Below are positions 1-12,006 of a DNA stretch of 64,000 bases, piece by piece. The notes beneath the pieces were generated by a model. The model saw only the letters and a program-made list of their open reading frames with translations. It had not been told where the DNA came from and searched no databases. The position numbers and the translations under genes are program-made. How positions within the stretch are numbered: position 1 is the first letter of the stretch; every line of letters starts with the position of its first letter. This stretch comes from Ancylostoma caninum (taxonomy: Eukaryota; Nematoda; Chromadorea; Rhabditida; Ancylostomatidae), in the NCBI GenBank assembly GCA_037903475.1, contig JBAJFG010000096.1, forward strand, positions 992,001 through 1,056,000, given 5' to 3'.

Positions 1-2
1 CT

Positions 3-710
3 CTACTAGACTCAAGCTTCATTTACTATGGAGGTAGTATCTACAAACAGGTTAGGGGTATCCCTCAAGGAGCATCATGTAGTCCACAGATAGCGGATTT
101 AACGTTGGCATATATGGAATACGAGTTCATTAAAAACAAAGTCTCGAACACAAGGGTTAATAATTCACTAAGATTCTCCAACTATACGTTCAGATATGTA
201 AATGATATCCTGCACGTTTCGCACAAAGCAAAGAAGTTTGAGGAGAGTTTAACAGAAATTTTCGGCACAACGTTAAAAATTGAGAAGACCAATATCTCAA
301 CCAAAACAACCACATTCTTAGATGTCGAAATTATGTTAACGGGTAGGTCGATAAGAACTAAACTTTATAACAAGACAGATAACTATGACTTTGCAGTTAT
401 TAGATATTCTAATTTTATTTCAAACATTCCGCCTAACATCATAGTTAATACATTTTCAGCTGAGCTGATTAGGATATATAGAACCTGTAGCATGTGGGAA
501 GACTTCAAGTTTAGGTCGGAAGAGTTATGCGTGACTAATATGCATAATGGATGGAGTATTCCTAATATCATCAATACGTTATATCGAACAGTAGCTGCTA
601 AGCCTTTCATGTTAAGGAAATATGGGTTTGAATTGGCATATGCTATTCCCCTTAGACATTCAATTAGGCACAAACTTGATAACATGGCATATGGTAGGAT
701 TACAGGATAA
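3..710 (+). CDS. Reverse transcriptase, C-terminal part, Penelope-like (partial at window edge)
   Basis: The frame is open from the window edge to TAA at 708-710 (235 codons), so the start lies outside; no in-window initiator is implied. Residues 19-28 read GIPQGASCSP, the usual RT motif B (GxPxGxxxSP). Nucleotides 195-206 encode YVND where active RTs have Y-x-D-D, so the first catalytic aspartate is asparagine. FLDVEI then follows, and further on LYNK and SNIP, an order typical of Penelope-like and related eukaryotic RTs (family knowledge; exact family uncertain). No GIY-YIG or other endonuclease is visible before the stop. The clean 235-codon frame together with the lost aspartate suggests a young but inactive copy, or a lineage with a modified active site. 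It could also belong to another LTR-less RT group. RT identity is confident; the family is not. Confidence 0.75.
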   Translation, partial: LLDSSFIYYGGSIYKQVRGIPQGASCSPQIADLTLAYMEYEFIKNKVSNTRVNNSLRFSNYTFRYVNDILHVSHKAKKFEESLTEIFGTTLKIEKTNISTKTTTFLDVEIMLTGRSIRTKLYNKTDNYDFAVIRYSNFISNIPPNIIVNTFSAELIRIYRTCSMWEDFKFRSEELCVTNMHNGWSIPNIINTLYRTVAAKPFMLRKYGFELAYAIPLRHSIRHKLDNMAYGRITG

Positions 711-711
711 T

Positions 712-815
712 ATACGATTTACGATTTACAGCAATTTTCGGCAGCTTTTTTTTACGATTTACGAGTTACGAAAGTTGGCCTAAATCTCGTAACAAAATCG
801 TAAATAACGACAAGA
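712..815. repeat. ACGATTTACG-type degenerate direct repeats
   Basis: Directly after the RT stop the sequence repeats TTTACGATTTAC and close variants (ACGATTTACAG, ACGATTTACGAG, TCGTAAATAACG). The same vocabulary recurs at 2746-2806, 12609-12685 and 39198-39300. It may be the 3' tail of the retroelement or an independent dispersed repeat. Confidence 0.5.
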
Positions 816-1947
816 AACGAATCTCACCATAGCGCATGTGCTTAGCTTGCAAATTTTCATGATTTATCTGTGTCTGCATTCTGCAGTAATACTAAGAGTA
901 AATTCACCTAGATTTGCTTATGCATGTATTCCTTTCAATTTTTAAAGATCGCGGTCATAATAGCATCAATAATCAGAAATTTAACTCTCTTTCCTAAAGT
1001 TTTTAAGCTTTCGCAGGCCGTACGACCTGTCTGCCAAGTTTTTGTCGCTGCAAAAAAGTGTTGTTTTGTTTTTCTGATTTCAGCTGCCATGGTTAAGAAG
1101 TTTTTTTTCCTGATCGAGCTATTGTGAATAAATTGATGGTGTCCACTAAACAAGGATGATAAAATGCGAGAAAAAATTCTTTCTGTGGTAGCCCACACAT
1201 TTGACTTCACCTGATAATCGTAGAGGTATTGAATGCGTATGCGCCCCATACTGATGGGAGTCCCCAATGTACCACGTCAGCGCTTCATCTTTTTACCTAC
1301 CCCGCAGGTATGGATGGCTTGGTTTGAAAGTGAAAAAAAAGGAACATCGACCACGTTGAATCTAGAAATACTGACCAGGTTGAGGAGAATTTTCTACTCC
1401 GCAACGATAAACAACATTCTTGGAACCATCAGGTTGTGGGGAAATGATTAAGACACTTCACCAAAGATTCTTTGCTGCATCCCTCCCACGTGACCTATCT
1501 CCATGGCATGTGAGTATGTGATACCCTGCCCAACATTATCATGGCCCCGCTGCTCGTCGGCCATGCAACCGTGAGCCTTCGGTTCCAACGTTTCTTCTCG
1601 GGCGATAAGTCTCTCCAAAGCCATTTTCCTAATCGGCGATCTCCTGACTTGAGGAGAAGGGTATGCTCCACCGGAGTTACTGGTTAGCAACGTGATGGAC
1701 AACAACAACATTTACAATAGTCAATTCAGGGCAACGGCCGTCATTATCGGAGGAAAGAAACATTAATGTGTCAAGGCGCACATGTAGAAACATGTAGAAA
1801 CATGGATACCGATCCTGCAGTGCTGGGGCTGTCCGTGATAGATGGCCTCAAGTGGTAGGTGTACATGGTCATTATAGCATGATCTGGAGTTTTCTAATAG
1901 ACGGGAAAAAGTTTGAAGACTGAAAAAAACCGGAGTGTCTCACTCAG
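816..1947. other. No recognisable gene
   Basis: AT-rich DNA with short overlapping frames on both strands (the longest about 110 codons) and no recognised motif. A small 11-bp tandem (ACATGTAGAA) lies at about 1777-1803. Confidence 0.5.
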
Positions 1948-2040
1948 ACAAACCCTCGCTGGGCGCGCGCGACAATCTCGCCGGCTACGCACTAAGGCCC
2001 CATCAGAAGCGAGATTGGGGCGCGCGCCCAGCAAGTTTGT
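1948..2040. repeat. GC-rich foldback repeat
   Basis: The arm at 1948-1981 (ACAAACCCTCGCTGGGCGCG...) is nearly the reverse complement of 2009-2040, separated by 27 bp. The arms contain CGCGCGCG-type runs, in sharp contrast with the AT-rich surroundings. This is a compact MITE-like or foldback element. Confidence 0.6.
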
Positions 2041-2309
2041 CGCTCGCGCCGGGCGACGATGTCTCAGCCGGTCAATACCTGATCATGGCCAGGTGTTCAA
2101 CTTTCAGCGACAAGGGTTCACCACATAGATGTACTGATGGTGCATGACCACCTTTACAAAAATGGTCGCTACGACCTCCCCTTCAATGGATGAGGCTAGC
2201 GGCTAAAAAAAACATTACCTTCACACCCTCAAAAACCAAAACCTGCCGGCCGCCCTGACCGGCGGACTCCCACAGATGTTGCTTCGTATTTCTTTCTGGC
2301 GAAAATGTG

Positions 2310-2556
2310 TTCTAGCGCGCGCCTAGCGATGTTGTCGCGCGCGCCCAGCGAGCGTCTTTCGTCGTCTGCGTCCTTCGAATATCGTCCATCGTCTGCTCCG
2401 CGCCCCGCGAAATTCTGCTGCGGCGAAAGCGAGCGACTTTACCGACCTGCGTCTTCGAAACCTTACTATTTCCTTCTGCTCCGGGCGAAGCGAAGCAGGG
2501 CTCGCTTCTCGCGGAGACCTCAAACAGGCGCGCGCGACAAGCGAGGCTTTGTGTGA
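2310..2556. repeat. GC-rich inverted-repeat element related to 1948-2040
   Basis: The motif TTGTCGCGCGCGCC at about 2331-2345 recurs inverted at 2527-2541, and both ends carry GCGAG/CTCGC and GCGCGCGC words shared with the foldback at 1948-2040. The interior is rich in CGAAGCGAAGC-like short repeats. It probably belongs to the same family, longer but less well preserved. Confidence 0.4.
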
Positions 2557-5500
2557 GCAATCATTTCCCGACAACCTAATAGACAGCTCGCTTAGAATAT
2601 CTAGAAAAAAATGTTGTCTGATCACTATAGTGTTATCACTCTGAGGATAGGACAGCGAAGTTCTGTATCTCAGGTCGTTTCGAGATTGGGTTTTTTTATG
2701 AAACAAGACGAAATTTTTTGGTTATTTTGTGGCAATCAGACCCTCAGTTGCGATTTACGACTTACGGTTTACGCCAGTTTTGTAAAATTTACGATTTAAG
2801 AAAGCAAAAATTTTTGTCAAGTCCCTGCTGTGTATCGAGGAGACTCAGAATCTGCTAGTATCTGTTGGCGAAATTCGATACTAGAGTTGTAGCATTTGTT
2901 AACCTGCAAGAAAGCATCTCTCGCAATTCACAATGATGTTCATCTTCGTCTTCTGCAGTTTTGCTTCCGACGACTCAGCGAGCGCTCCTTCAGAACCAAG
3001 CTATTTGCACTGGCATGCGTGATTGACACACATCACCCAATCGTCGCCCACCCCTTACTTCCCGCAAAAAGTCTCTCTTGTAGGAAGAAGAGAGAAGAAT
3101 CTCGTGATGGTCATCCAACACGGCTTGTGAAAGTCATAGAGCTCGAGAGCCTCCCATCTAATTATTATTTATATACCTAATGTGTGTTACTTTATATGGT
3201 GTGCAGCTGAAGGATACAGGCGCGGTCTTCCTCACGCCAACACGGAATGTCACCTATCGACTGTTCGCCATATTTTAAAACTATGAATATGAAGTGTTGC
3301 AGAAGTTTTTGGAGAACATAAATTCGTAAAGTTTGACTTAATACTACAAAGTGTTTAACATAGAGCGTAAAGTCCTTTCCACCAAAATAACAAGATCAAA
3401 TCTAAAGCGAGAGTGCTTTACCACCACTCGTTCGCACCTATTGACCTGAACAATAATAAATTGTTCAGTGACTTCGGCACAAATCTCTAGAAATTTCTTC
3501 TCTTCGTGGCTTCCTGAGCAATCAAGAATTCCCATGTGCATATGTCACAGAGCCACCATCCGCTAAGAGAGATCGGTTAAAGCCTTATTATTCATTTTTC
3601 CTAACATGACGTAATGCTTTTTGAAGATGTGCGCCGCATGCACTTTGAATACCGCAAACAAGTAATATAAGCACAGGCGAGTGAGGCGTGTGAATAGGAA
3701 GAATACACACAGTGACAATGGTGGGGTTTATGTATTCTAGGAGGCGAGGTTCCAGAATATTCGAGAGTAGGTCACAACAGGTCAATAGTAGATCAAACAT
3801 CCTATATCTCCTCAAACATACAACAATCAAGGTTCTACAACAGATAACACACCCACCTTTGCTTCACTATTTCTCTCAAAGCTGAATTCCTCTTCTTCCT
3901 CACCCTGTACCAATACATATAAGCTTTTTCTTCCGACGCTGGCACTTGCACTCTTTGGGAATAAAGTCGAAGTGTTTATCAACAATATTCCATGTAATGT
4001 AAGGAGCGCTTCAAAATTGTGAAAAAAAAGCCAGCATTGTGATGAACAGGAAATTTGAGGAAGTGCTTGTAAAACGATCTGCACGTGTGCTCTTGAACTG
4101 AACTCCAACATATTTTGTTTCATTCATTTTTACTTAGAATTTTGCGTGTTATAGATGATTGTGGCAGCAGAAATTTGCACAGTCAAAGACTCACCTGCTC
4201 AACTTTCCATGGTTCTGTATCACTTGTTCCGACAATAAATGAGTGCTGGGTGTTCAAGTGGTTAGGAACTTGTACTAACAGGTACGCAGAAAAAAGCCAA
4301 GATTGCTTAGAAGATCATATCACAGCATAGGGCGCAGACAGGCGCAGCCATGGAGAAATATGTAGACGTTGGTTTATGCGAAAACTGCAGTCTCAGCCAC
4401 TTTGACGACTAACACATACAGGATTTCAAAAACAGTATTTGAGCCGATGGTTGCGCGTTGAAGCTTAGTTATGTATTCGCATCGGCGGAGACTAGGCGAG
4501 CTCTGCGAGACTCGTCTGGCCGGCTGAGGCTTTGATGAAACCGTGGATCAGTGCAACAATTGGTGGGACGGAATGGGTAGGGCTCGGATATATCCAGCGG
4601 ACCTCTATGTCCGCCGAACGTCGCCACATATGTACGCATTCTGGTACGTTTTTGGGTAAGCATGCACTCACCCCAGTCAGCGATGGTGACGTAGCTAGGT
4701 GTGTTCTGCGTCCAAGTAAAGTTGCTATCTCATGTGCATGACATGCAAACCAGTTTCTGATCCCCGAATACAGCATTTGCGGGACAGCTCGATCTTCGGC
4801 GATGAAACAGTAAAAAAAATAATTAAAACCAGAGAAAATCGCCCATGGACTGATCTTGTTGTTCCTACTACGGCACGCGGAAAAAGTTACCTTCTCGCAC
4901 AAGAAGACCGAGCAAAGTTCAACTTAACAGTGGACATTAGATGCAAACAACCTTATCATGTACCTTCATCGTTCAATAAACTATGTAGTTGCAAGCGGCG
5001 ATATTCAAGGCCTCTAGGACTAGGATCCATAAAGGTACAATAGAAAAAAAGCAAACAGCAAATCAAATTCTAAGTCTTGCTTCTCCTAGCATTACATAGA
5101 TTACACCATAACCAACCTTCGTTGGTCTGCTTGATTAATTCCGCCAAAGAGAGCGTTCATACTGTAGCATTTCGTGTGACAGTAGAAAAAAATAGAACTC
5201 AGTCATATTATTGAAGAAAAAAGAAGGTGGGAATACATAATAGTTCCAGTAGGAGCGCAAAATAAAGTTTTCTATTGATATATTTCTACAAGGTGCGCCA
5301 AAAGTTCTGCCACAACATAAATAGTACCGCCACATAATCTGAATTGAACACAATGGCATGAACCCAATGGCTATGCAATGCTAACACAGTAGCAACCCAA
5401 GCAACCTATAAGACCAGGAGTACGTCGTTTGCTTGTGTATTAGATAAGGGTGGATGGAGAGCGAGCTCAAGTGATAGTAAAAAAAAAAGCAAAACAAAAT

Positions 5501-8500
5501 TCTTGCAAGTTGTCATAAATCTTCTACAGAACTTGACGCCACGAATCCAAACTAATATACGGTTTAGGATTCGGGATTTGCCACCACTATGAAAGCATAA
5601 ATGCTGCCATCCGCAACCCAGGCAAACTTTTGGCACTTCTACAGAGCCTGATTTACTATTGGAGGCCGATTTTTGAAGCTAACTCAGAAGTACGCCACCC
5701 ATTGATTTTCGCGTACGTTTCTCGGAAGTTCCGCGGAGCTTCCGCAAGAATAACACTGTGAAGGCGGTTTGAGAACTTCCGCGAGGTTTCAAGACAACTA
5801 TAGTGATCTAAGATTGTAACATATCGAATAGCATATTTTCAGCCATTATAGCGATAACATATTCTTTCATGACTGCAGCCAGCCAGATAAGAATCCAAAA
5901 AAAGGGAATTCTTCGGTTGTTTTCTTCCGAAGTCTACATTAGAATGACCCGAAAATGACATCCGCAATGTCGAATTTCAGGGAAAGCTCGTGTCAGATGA
6001 ATGTAGTCCTGGAATTATTCTCATAAGCGCGAGAATTTGTTAGATTATCACCAAAAAGGAAACTTTCCATGTTATCACTGAAGTGAAAACTCGAAACAGG
6101 CACTTAGAAAAGCCAGAGAATACACCTGCTTAGGAAACATCTGCGAAAACGAAAGCATTGTAGAGTAGCCAGCGCTACGCGACGGAGTCACTTTTGCAGG
6201 GTCTTCCAGGAGCTAATGACTGCATTTTTGGTCTAGCGAAGCGTGGAGGTATTCATTACTCCATATCGGTAGATTTGCCTTATTAATGGGTCTATGGGTG
6301 GTTCACACTGAACGAATTACGTCACTCATAGTTGATTCCAGAAGTTCCACGAAACTTGTTCGCAGGTTCCGCAAACTCTGTTCGGAACTACCTTGGAGCC
6401 ATCTTCTGACCGGCCGCAGAACCACCGCGGTACAAACTGCCGGGTCACCAGCGGTGGATTCCAGGGTGGTTCCGCGAAAGTTCCGAATGTTTGTCTGGGA
6501 AAGCGGTGATTTTTTGCATGTTTGTGCTCATGGTGGTATTCTGAAGCCTACATGAATGTAAACCACATTGCTGGCCAACTAGCGTGATCGCTCCTGGAAA
6601 AACGAACTGCAGTATCACGCAAACGCAAAAGCGAAAAAACCGCTGGGCACTGCATTTTCTCCAAGCTTTCCTGAAAGTGAATGAGTACGAACACTTGGTG
6701 ACGGAGAGGTGGTCATAAGACGGAAGCTGAAGTTCTGCAGCGTAGACCACACTAGGCCGTAGTAATCCGATATGTTGACACCATATTTGCAAGCAATAGG
6801 CTCGTCCTATGCATATTTCATATGTGGTAGAGGGTTCGTGAGCGATCCGGATAAATGTATGCGAGGCAAGTGATATTTACTATGTTCTGGGTTGCGAATG
6901 CTTTCACCGATTAGTTAATTGAATTTATTGTTAGAACTGGAACTATAGATCATATTGAATTCATCTGAATGGGAGCTCCTTTTTTCATAATACTCTGAAG
7001 AGTTTCCAATCGTACGCGTAAAACTATAACAATTTCCAGTTTCTACGCATAAAATGGTCACATTCACGACAGACTTTCGCGTGTCTCCTCTATGGGAGGC
7101 AGGTAGTGCTCAATAAGATCGCTGTCTTTTTTTTTGCTAGGATCTTTCTGGAGTGGTGGTCTACGTGGGCGCCAACATACTTATAGAAGCGGTGGAAATA
7201 CAAGAGGCCGAACAAAGATGTTGTTTTAACAAAAAGCGACTCCAAAAAAGGACGTCGTCTAGACCAGGCTGTTGGAAAGAAAGAAACGAGTTTACAACAA
7301 TTTATACTAGATGTGTACTTCAGTTTTTTTTGGAATCGCGCGTGCATTTGCAGAGTATTTTCCGTGAACACCTGTCAACGCAACGGTGCCTGTCCAGAAA
7401 GAAAATGCTGCGCGAGGGCCGCGACGCCGCAAGCACTTGCACTTCACCCGTGGCTGAACTACAGTCGCGGTCAAAAAGATATGATCAGTGGCACTGCCGA
7501 AGGGGGAACTTTTCATTATAACTTAACTTGGGATTGAGCAATTCTGCCGAAATTTTAGGATTTGATGAGGATCGAAGTACGCTCTCTTTGCGCTGCGTAG
7601 CATTGAACCAAACTGCTTTCAAACAGAACTCTCGCCTTCCAAGTCCAAATTCATCATTTTCATCAGCAGTTCCTCATCTGTATTGCCTCATTTCGATTCC
7701 AAAGGTTTTATTCTAAATTATATCTCGAGTGAGCACTTTGCTGTAATAGCCTCTGTAGTTATTCCCTTTACATGAAAAGGTGGGGTTGCCACTAAGTCCA
7801 AAAAAGTGAGAAAAAAGAGTTCCCAATCAACTCAAACAAAAGACAACCGTTCCGACGGAGAACATTCCTATGATATTCACTGCTAATAACTATTCTGACA
7901 TTGAAATAGGAACTGTGACGCGACCAATATTCTTCAGATATGTTAAACCACGCATTTAAGCAACAAACGCGAAAGTGCAGCAATGACATATGGTGGAACG
8001 AAGTCATTTATGTGCCTAATCTGCATCAACTCTTCATTTTTCTTGGAAGGTGGTAGTAAAGATTTTGGACGAAATCAAAGAAAGCCGAGGAAATTGGTGT
8101 TTAGGCTCAATAAAACTATTAAAATTGCGTTTCTTTCCAGATAAGCTGCTGGTAGGAAGCACGAACAGAGCATCAACACATAACCAAATTTCATTTCGAA
8201 AGCTCGATGTAGAAGTGAGTTATAGCAAAAAATTCCTCTTCTCAAAATGGGGCTGATCATATCTTTTTGGCCGCAACTGTATGTATGTCAATGCTGCGTC
8301 TTGGCCTTTCCTCGATATATTCTATGCTTGGTATCCCGAATATAGACGTATGCGCGTTTTTCGCGCACATCTAGTCTAAACTGCCCCTTCGACAATGCAG
8401 CTTATGTGTAAACATAGGAAAACCTGTGTAGCGAACATCGGATGCCGACGTATAGGTGTTGAAAATATGAAATCATTTAATACTATCGAGACAATGATTA

Positions 8501-8796
8501 CTCGACGCACAAATGGTGAAAAATCAGGAAAAATGTACAAGCCAGACAAGTACTGTTGAATTCAAAAGCTGCATTGCTTGCTCCTAGCACAATTTGAATG
8601 TGATGGTAACAGTGAAAAAACGACGATAATTCGCATGCAGTAGCATTAACTAGGATCTTCACTGAACCACTGCACGCGAAGATTATCGCACAGATGTTTC
8701 ATCAACAATGTCATCTATTTTTTTTTTACTATAGCTGGAGAGCGCCTCACTTACTTCTTCGCGCTCGCGGTTACCACTGTATAGCGTACTTATGTG
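2557..8796. other. Long stretch without a supported gene
   Basis: About 6.2 kb without a recognisable domain. It contains an ACGATTTACG-type patch at 2746-2806 and scattered GAACTTCCGCG-like words at about 5710-5790 and 6340-6490. Several frames of 90-136 codons overlap on opposite strands, including one at 4492-4902 on the minus strand; none shows a family signature, and their lengths are what chance gives at this composition. Confidence 0.5.
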
Positions 8797-8860
8797 CATG
8801 TAAATAAATAAATAAATAAATAAATAAGTAAATGGGTAAATAAGTAAATAAATAAACGGT
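8797..8860. repeat. (AAAT)n microsatellite
   Basis: Tetranucleotide run of AAAT/AAGT units with one GGGT interruption. Confidence 0.9.
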
Positions 8861-9889
8861 TTTGCAAATTGAAACAGTGAAGAAACTTGAAGCGGTTCTC
8901 TGTCAAGTTAATATTAATCGCAAAAAAAAAATTCAGCAGTTTGCGTTTGGGTACACATGTTCACAAAAAGACGCTTGTTGGATGGCAATACATCTGTATA
9001 CCTGAAGCACAGCACAGAATAACTTCTGGAGAGTTTTTGGCTGGCTGGCTAAGGTAATTGGATAGGATACGGGCCGATGTTTATGCCGAGGTAGAAATGA
9101 GTGCAAGTACAAATCTCGCGCAAATATGTAAGTAGTCCATCTTCTTTACTACCCTCTGAGCTTCAGTAGGAAAGCAAAGTAAAGATTGTTGGTTGACTAT
9201 GCAACGCTAGAGATTTCCATTCAGAATTATGTCTAAATTCATCACGATGAGAAACTCATTCTTTGCTCCGTTTACCTGACTTTTTAATGAAGTCGAAAAT
9301 CCCCTTCCTTTCTGAAGCAGCCATTTTTTGCCGCGTTCTTGCTCCACTATTCTTGTAAAATAATCATGGGTCGTAGTAATTGCCCTGGAACCGACGGTTA
9401 TAGAGAAAGTTGTGGCCTCGAACAACTGTCGGTTTTCGAGGTTAACCGACTTATAACCAAGACATAACCAAATTCTTGTCATCACTTGAAGTACGCTCAC
9501 TCCATTTCCACTTATTTGCAAAAGACGGCCTTAGCGAGGCAAAGAACGCGCGAAGACATGCGTGCATGGCAACAGTCATCGCACTGTGCCACAATATTCA
9601 TGGACATACTATTTCAAATCCAGGCAATGACGAAAGAATCCAATGGTGTACACCTCGCCGCTTTTAGTAGATGTTCTCCACGATGGATCCGTTTTCTGTT
9701 TCGGATGAAAGGGTGTTTATTTTACAGTTCTGAAGCAATAGCGCATCGGATCTGAACTACATTCCTAATATTGCAACTATTTCGCAGATAGTGCAGAATT
9801 ACGTGCATAACTAATGTGTTCCAACCTTTTTTGTCATTTTAGTCGTGGTTAACGGAGCAAACGCAAAAATGCAAAACTACGGATACTGG
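8861..9889. other. No recognisable gene
   Basis: Unremarkable AT-rich sequence. Short frames on both strands overlap at 9207-9755 but show no motif. Confidence 0.5.
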
Positions 9890-9965
9890 CAAGATTCGAA
9901 CCCCGCACCCTCTCGATCATATCCTATCATTTAACCCACTATATCACACAGCAACTTTTCGTTCT
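9890..9965 (-). pseudogene. tRNA-derived relic (tRNA pseudogene or SINE head)
   Basis: On the minus strand a GATATAGTGGGTTAA D-arm/A-box-like segment is followed about 45 nt later by GGGGTTCGAATC, a good B box and T-loop, with a T stem held by G-U pairs. The acceptor stem and anticodon arm do not pair cleanly, so a functional tRNA is unlikely. Decayed tRNA or the promoter head of a SINE both fit. Confidence 0.4.
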
Positions 9966-11004
9966 TGGCGGGAGGCGCCTAATAACCGATATAATATCTA
10001 TACTGGCCAATTACTGGTACACATGATGTAGAACCTTGTCAGTCAAAGCTTCAAACCATGTAGGTTTCATTTCAATCTGTTTCATTAACTTCTCGCACAG
10101 TCGCAAGGTTATAATTCTTAGATTTTGCAATCGTTTGAGAATTCGGTAGAACATTCCTTGCTCTGGATAACTGTGATACAGTGTTTCGGACAAGACGTCA
10201 AATTAACCTGAATAACTCAGTGAAAATTGGAAGGGATGAAAATTCGCTTCACTGTCAATTTTTCAAAAACGTCGTGGCGCCTACAGTTAGCCCGTTAAAA
10301 TGCAGCACCCGTTCAATATTGTTCCTCAATTTTATCCTAATTAACTCACTGCTTATCAGAGAGAAGCAGAGGGGCGGCCCATGTGTTACTGGCTATGGAG
10401 ACCACCGTACATGATATGACAAATTATAACTGCACAATCAACTACAATAGTATTCACATTCGCTGAACCAACACTGCTCCTAGCAGTGTTGGGCACAATC
10501 ATAAATTATACAGCCGTGTCGCAGAGTTTCGCGATCAACCGTATTTACATTGAGAATTAGCTGATAACGATTCTCAAGTTCGTTTGATAGTGACTCGTCT
10601 AATTAGTTCCAATAGAGCTGTCTCCACGTTTGGCTTGTTGCTCTGGCTGTTTGCTACCTTATTTCGGCATTTCCTTGGTACAAGAAGCTACAACATTTGC
10701 ATTCATCTTTCCGCAAATCGACGGTTCGTTTATGCTCTCGCAAAGATTGCCGTTAACAGGAAAAGTCCTATGTTATGAACAAGCATGAACCTGGTAATCA
10801 AATATTAGAAGCACGCTTCCGAAAGTTCCTATCAAATGTATGTACAACTTCATCACATCCACATTTCGCCCCTATAATATTTGTTGAACTGTATTTTCTG
10901 CTTCGAACCCTTTGCCCTATCGCCAGTTCTTTTGTTGTAAAATACTACCAATCAGTCTCACATCTCTTCCAGTTCCATCATATATCTCAGGATTTTGCAA
11001 ATTA
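9966..11004. other. No recognisable gene
   Basis: AT-rich sequence without a supported feature; short frames only. Confidence 0.5.
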
Positions 11005-11030
11005 TTGGGTTGGAGAATAAGTCTGTGCGG
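11005..11030 (+). mobile_element. Single mariner-type terminal end
   Basis: After a TA at 11003-11004 comes a TTGGGTTGGAGAATAAGTC-type sequence, which matches the GGTTGGA..ATAAGTC signature of mariner-family termini (established family knowledge). No matching inverted end was found in the next 2 kb and no transposase frame is preserved, so this is an end fragment. Confidence 0.45.
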
Positions 11031-11514
11031 GTTTTCATGGGCATAGATACCACTATTTTCCACAATGTCAAGCGCAATGAATGAGTTGCACAGCTCCTTT
11101 CCTCGCTTACCAAGGCTGCAGGAGACAGGGCAGCTTCTCAGTCAGCTCTATGTCTATGAAAAATCGCAATGTTTAAGTTGACTCAATTTGTAGCCCGCCA
11201 CTGCAACTCTTGGATAATAGTTCATGGGATCATTATGAACTCAACGAAAAAAAAACGGTACATATATGACTGCATCGGACACCAATTCTGAGTTTCTTGC
11301 TAGTCATTTTGGTGAAATTTCCGCAGGGAAATCGAGCGCAGCCAATGTGAAAGGTCACCTCACATCGACCATTTCAGGATTTTGCACGAAATGGCTTACA
11401 ATTCAGTAGGCTTACAATACTTGTTAGGTAAATTTACATATTATTGAAAGCTAACCTTTTGTGATTCTTCCCTACATCTGAAGCAACCCTACTGAATAAT
11501 CGTCTAATGTTCAA

Positions 11515-12006
11515 CAAACATTGGCGGCCGCGGTGCGCCAATGTTGGCGGCTAATCGATGGGTGGCGGTCAAGACGTACCCCGCGACGCGAACGCGCCGC
11601 ACGCGTATGCTTCTCAAGTCCAGGGTGTTTCTCCAATTTTGACGCGCTAAATGACATTGCTGTCCACCTGCTCACAGTTTGTAGGTTCCGATAACATGCA
11701 TGTGTGCCGCTCACGCTTAGAAAAAGTTGTCCATATCCACGCAGAACTGCTCATACCCTCAAAGACTGCAGCCGCGACGCGCACATGGATCGACCAATCA
11801 CAGACCAGCAGCGTACCTCTTGTCACGCAGCCCTAATCGATAGGCGTCGATTAGTCGACGTTATTATTATTACGTTATTATTATTACGTCGCAGTCGCTA
11901 TTATCGGCGGCCACCGCGACGCCCCGCCCACAATCGATGCGCACCGGTGTCACAGTCGCCAGCGACGGCGACGCAGGGTGCTACAGTCCTCGAGGACTAT
12001 AGCGGC
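11515..12006. mobile_element. Rearranged copy of CCTCGAGGA-bounded GC-rich MITE
   Basis: The right end (about 11954-12006: GTCGCCAGCGACGGCGACGC, GGTGCTACAG, CCTCGAGGA) matches the right terminus of the element at 44862-45155. The left side starts with a hairpin at about 11517-11545 (AACATTGGCG ... CGCCAATGTT) and lacks the expected left terminus. The middle (11580-11870) is unrelated and includes a duplicated ATTATTATTACGT block, so the copy is truncated or broken by another insertion. Confidence 0.5.

Noticed and set aside
4492..4902. 136-codon minus-strand frame overlapping a plus-strand frame
   Set aside because: Two opposing open frames without motif; no splice-site support for either.
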